Shown here one piece after another: positions 61,405-64,000 of a stretch of DNA of 64,000 bases (the first letter of the stretch is position 1; each line of letters opens with the position of its first letter). The notes below the pieces were generated by a model that saw nothing but the letters and a program-made list of their open reading frames with translations, made no database searches and was not told where the DNA came from. The DNA comes from Conexibacter woesei DSM 14684 (lineage in GTDB: Bacteria > Actinomycetota > Thermoleophilia > Solirubrobacterales > Solirubrobacteraceae), in assembly GCF_000025265.1 (NCBI RefSeq), contig NC_013739.1, forward strand, positions 2,790,001-2,854,000, in the 5' to 3' direction. The position numbers were made by a program, and so were the translations under genes.

Positions 61405-62679
61405 ATGGCTCTCTCGACGCCCGTGACGTCCGTCGCCGACATCTGCCTCGCCGCGAAGGAGGCGGCCGGTCCGCTGGCCGCGCTCGGGTCTGACGTCAAG
61501 GACCGCGCGCTGCTCGCGATCGCCGACGCGCTCGTCGCGCGGACGCCGGAGATCCTGGAGGCCAACGCGCGCGACCTCGAGGCCGGCCGCGCCAACGACA
61601 TCGGCGACGCGCTGCTCGACCGCCTCGCGCTCGACCCCGCCCGCGTCGCGGCGATCGCCGACGGCGCGCGCGCGATCGCGGCGCTGCCCGACCCGGTCGG
61701 CGAGACGATCGACGGCCACCGCCTGCCCAACGGCGTCGACGTGCGGCGCGTGCGCGTCCCCTTCGGCGTCGTCGCGGTCGTCTACGAGGCGCGCCCGAAC
61801 GTCACGATCGACGCCGCGGCGCTGTGCCTCAAGTCCGGCAACGCGATTGTGCTGCGCGGCTCCTCCAGCGCGATCCACTCCAACCGCGTGCTGGCGCAGA
61901 TCGCCGCCGAGGCGGCGAGCGCCGCCGGCGTGCCGGACGGCGCGATCTCGCTCGTCGCCGGCGGCGGGCGAGAGGAGCTGGCCGAGCTGGCGACGCAGGA
62001 TGGCGTCGTCGACCTGATCTTCCCGCGCGGCGGCGAGGGTCTGAAGAACGCGCTGAAGGCGGTCGCGACGGTTCCGGTCATCTACGCCGCCTCGGGCAAC
62101 TGCCACGTCTTCGTCGACGCCAGCGCCGATCTCGACGCCGCCGAGGCGATCGTCCTCAACGCGAAGGTGCAGCGCCCCGGGGTCTGCAACGCGCTCGAGA
62201 CGCTGCTCGTCCACGCCGACGCCGCGGCCGAGTTCCTGCCGCGGGCCCTGCGCGCGCTCGACGCTGCCGGCGTCGAGCTGCGCGGCGACGAGCGCGTCCG
62301 CGCCCACGCGCCGGCGGGCGTCGCGGTCGCGGAGGCGACGGAGGAGGACTGGGCGACCGAGTACCTCGCGCTGACGCTCGCGATTCGCGTCGTCGACTCC
62401 GCGCAGGAGGCGATCGCGCACATCGGCCGCTACGGAAGCGGCCACAGCGAGGCGATCGTCACGCGCGACACCGCCTCGGCGCGCGCGTTCCAGCTGCTCG
62501 TCGACGCCGCCTGCGTCTACGTCAACGTGTCGACCCGCTTCACCGACGGCGGCGAGTTCGGGATGGGCGCCGAGATCGGCAACTCGACGCAGAAGCTGCA
62601 CGCGCGCGGCCCGATCGGCGTGCGCGAGCTGACCACCTTCAAGTATCTGGTCGAAGGTACCGGCCAGGTGCGAGCTTGA
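61405..62679 (+). CDS. proA: Glutamate-5-semialdehyde dehydrogenase (gamma-glutamyl phosphate reductase)
   Basis: A 424-residue NADPH-dependent reductase, second step of proline synthesis. VYEARPNVTIDAAALCLKSGNA, LRGSSSAIHSN, the catalytic Cys in KVQRPGVCNALET, and NVSTRFTDGGEFGMGAEIGNSTQKLHARGPIG-type end (split family motif) are present. The ATG is fixed by the -10 box. Own promoter, separated from proB by ilvB. Confidence 0.95.
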   Translation: MALSTPVTSVADICLAAKEAAGPLAALGSDVKDRALLAIADALVARTPEILEANARDLEAGRANDIGDALLDRLALDPARVAAIADGARAIAALPDPVGETIDGHRLPNGVDVRRVRVPFGVVAVVYEARPNVTIDAAALCLKSGNAIVLRGSSSAIHSNRVLAQIAAEAASAAGVPDGAISLVAGGGREELAELATQDGVVDLIFPRGGEGLKNALKAVATVPVIYAASGNCHVFVDASADLDAAEAIVLNAKVQRPGVCNALETLLVHADAAAEFLPRALRALDAAGVELRGDERVRAHAPAGVAVAEATEEDWATEYLALTLAIRVVDSAQEAIAHIGRYGSGHSEAIVTRDTASARAFQLLVDAACVYVNVSTRFTDGGEFGMGAEIGNSTQKLHARGPIGVRELTTFKYLVEGTGQVRA

Positions 62680-62698
62680 CGCTGCCGCGCCGCTCCGC

Positions 62699-63319
62699 AT
62701 GCGCGTCGGCATCCTCGGGGGGACGTTCAACCCGCCGCATCTCGCTCACCTCGTCTGCGCGCAGGAGGCTCACGCGCAGCTGGGGCTGGACCGCGTCGTG
62801 CTGATGCCCGCGGGCGTCCCGCCGCACAAGCAGGTCCCGGCCGGCGACCCGAGCGCCGAGGCGCGCTACGAGCTGTGCCGCCTGGCGGTCGACGGCGACG
62901 AGCGCTTCGAGGTCTCGCGCGCGGAGCTGGAGCGCCCGGGGCGGTCCTACACGGCCGATACCCTGCGTCTGTTGCGAGAGCGCGATCCGCAGGACGAGCT
63001 GACGTTCATCGTCGGCGGCGACATGGCCCGCAGCCTGCCGAGCTGGCGGGAGCCGGAGGCCGTCCTCGCGCTCGCGACGCTCGCTGTCGCCGAGCGCCGC
63101 GGCGCCAAGCGCGAGGCGATCGAGCGCGAGCTGGCGCCGCTGCGCGGCGCCGACCGCGTCCGCTTCTTCGAGATGCCCCGCGTGGACGTGTCGTCCTCGC
63201 TCGTGCGCGAGCGGGTCGCGGCGGGGCGCCCGATCCGTTACCTCGTCCCCGACGCGGTCGCCGAGGCGATCGCGGCCGGCGGGCTCTACCGAGGTGTGCC
63301 GGGGGAGGTGACTACATGA
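62699..63319 (+). CDS. nadD: Nicotinate-nucleotide adenylyltransferase
   Basis: A 206-residue enzyme converting NaMN to NaAD. GGTFNPPHLAHL (with the (H/T)xGH-like HLAH), MPAGVPPHK, FIVGGDMARSLPSWREPE, and the C-terminal ISSTxIR equivalent VSSSLVRERVAAGRPIRYLV are present. Starts 20 nt after proA; overlaps rsfS by ATGA. Confidence 0.94.
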   Translation: MRVGILGGTFNPPHLAHLVCAQEAHAQLGLDRVVLMPAGVPPHKQVPAGDPSAEARYELCRLAVDGDERFEVSRAELERPGRSYTADTLRLLRERDPQDELTFIVGGDMARSLPSWREPEAVLALATLAVAERRGAKREAIERELAPLRGADRVRFFEMPRVDVSSSLVRERVAAGRPIRYLVPDAVAEAIAAGGLYRGVPGEVTT

Positions 63320-63690
63320 CACACGACCAACTGACCGGCTCCGACATGGCCGCGGCGATCGCCGAATACGCCGACGACAGAAAGGCGATCGACATCGTCG
63401 AGCTGGATCTGCGCGGCGTGCTCGGCTACGCCGACTACTTCGTCGTCTGCTCCGGCAACACGGACCGCCAGGTGAAGGCGATCCACGACGGGATCCACAT
63501 GGAGATGAAGAGAACGCACGGCCTGCTGCCGCGCCGCGTCGAGGGACTGCCGCAAGCGCAGTGGGTCCTGATGGATTATCTCGACGTGGTGGTTCACATC
63601 TTCACGCCGGAGACGCGCGAGTTCTACCGACTCGAGCAGCTGTGGGGCGAGGCCCCCGCCCGCGCTGTCGGGTCGGGCGCGGAGCAGTGA
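63316..63690 (+). CDS. rsfS: Ribosome silencing factor RsfS
   Basis: A 124-residue member of the RsfS/Iojap family: DDRKAIDIVELDLRGVLGYADYFVVCSG (core split here), QVKAIHDGIHMEMK, WVLMDYLDVVVHIFTPETREFYRLEQLW. Binds L14 and blocks subunit joining in starvation. Coupled to nadD by ATGA, the usual neighbour. Confidence 0.94.
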   Translation: MTHDQLTGSDMAAAIAEYADDRKAIDIVELDLRGVLGYADYFVVCSGNTDRQVKAIHDGIHMEMKRTHGLLPRRVEGLPQAQWVLMDYLDVVVHIFTPETREFYRLEQLWGEAPARAVGSGAEQ

Positions 63691-63730
63691 GCAGCCGCAC
63701 GTTCGAGAGACATCGAGACGGGAGGCAGCA

Positions 63731-64000
63731 ATGGGGCGCAACTTGGCGAGCCTGTTGATCGACACCGCGGCGCGGCACGGGGACCGCACCGCGGTCAAGC
63801 TCGACGACGTCGCGTTGAACTACGAGGTCCTCGCCGAGGGCAGCGCCCGCGTCGCGGGCATGCTCGCCGAGCAGGGCTTCCAGCCCGGCGACCGCGTCGG
63901 GCTGATGCTGCCGAACGTCCCGTTCTTCCCGCCGATCTACTACGCGATCCTGCGTGCCGGCGGGATCGTCGTGCCGATGAACGTGCTGCTGAAGCGGCGC
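63731..64000 (+). CDS. AMP-dependent acyl-CoA synthetase/ligase, 3' end missing
   Basis: The first 90 residues of an ANL-superfamily enzyme: MGRNLASLLIDTAARHGDRT, LNYEVLAEGSARVAGMLAEQ, GFQPGDRVGLMLPNVPFFPP, IYYAILRAGGIVVPMNVLLK. This is typical of long-chain fatty-acid--CoA ligases and related acyl-CoA synthetases. GGGAGG precedes the ATG. The gene runs out of the window before the AMP-binding motif. Confidence 0.85.
   Translation, partial: MGRNLASLLIDTAARHGDRTAVKLDDVALNYEVLAEGSARVAGMLAEQGFQPGDRVGLMLPNVPFFPPIYYAILRAGGIVVPMNVLLKRR

Overview
The window is high-GC DNA with densely packed genes, convergent overlaps of a few bases, ATGA/GTGA/TGATG junctions inside operons, and many genes whose start codon lies 6-11 nt after a TANNNT -10 hexamer with no Shine-Dalgarno sequence. 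Together with the gene content (mre/rod, rng-rplU-rpmA-obg-proBA-nadD-rsfS, tig-clpP-clpX-valS-folC-ndk-maf) this suggests an actinobacterium, probably Thermoleophilia/Solirubrobacterales (Conexibacter-like). The lineage is an inference; no rRNA gene is present. I see no tRNA, insertion sequence, prophage or CRISPR array.

Layout. 1-4514: 3' part of a giant repeat and beta-helix surface protein. 4.5-13.8 kb: mostly single genes, many with leaderless-type promoters (MBL hydrolase, an APH(4)/hygromycin-kinase-like gene, DUF488, GNAT, methyltransferase, ArsB/NhaD permease plus CBS protein, LhgO). 13.8-18.1 kb (minus): a DGPF protein coupled to an ECF42-type sigma factor, then an FAD oxidase and a sulfite-oxidase-like molybdoenzyme. 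18.2-31.4 kb: a PucR regulator divergent from a nine-gene cluster (class III aminotransferase, HyuA, HyuB, a 72-aa zinc-ribbon protein, aldehyde dehydrogenase, and a complete branched-chain-type ABC transporter). The gene set reads as uptake, ATP-dependent ring opening, transamination and oxidation of a cyclic amide or lactam. It ends in three successive hairpins facing a cupin gene. 31.6-35.5 kb (minus): cupin, YaaA, an unknown gene without a standard start, a P450 behind a perfect 20-bp palindrome, a beta-carbonic anhydrase and a 49-aa membrane protein.

35.5-54.3 kb is housekeeping: tig (with an Arg/Ala tail), clpP, clpX, a small XRE plus nucleotidyltransferase pair, valS, folC, ndk, maf (no standard start codon, in frame with ndk), mreBCD, mrdA, rodA, rng, rplU, rpmA. 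54.3-55.9 kb (minus): a secreted collagen-like protein and an SDR. 56.0-64.0 kb: obg, an arginase-family enzyme, proB, an acetolactate synthase inserted between proB and proA behind what looks like a Val-rich leader-peptide attenuator, proA, nadD, rsfS and the 5' part of an acyl-CoA ligase.

The observations most worth following up are the putative lactam catabolic cluster with its extra zinc-ribbon component, the leaderless ilv-type attenuator, the ndk/maf start anomaly, the leaderless promoter pattern as a whole, and the AGA-coded trigger factor tail.
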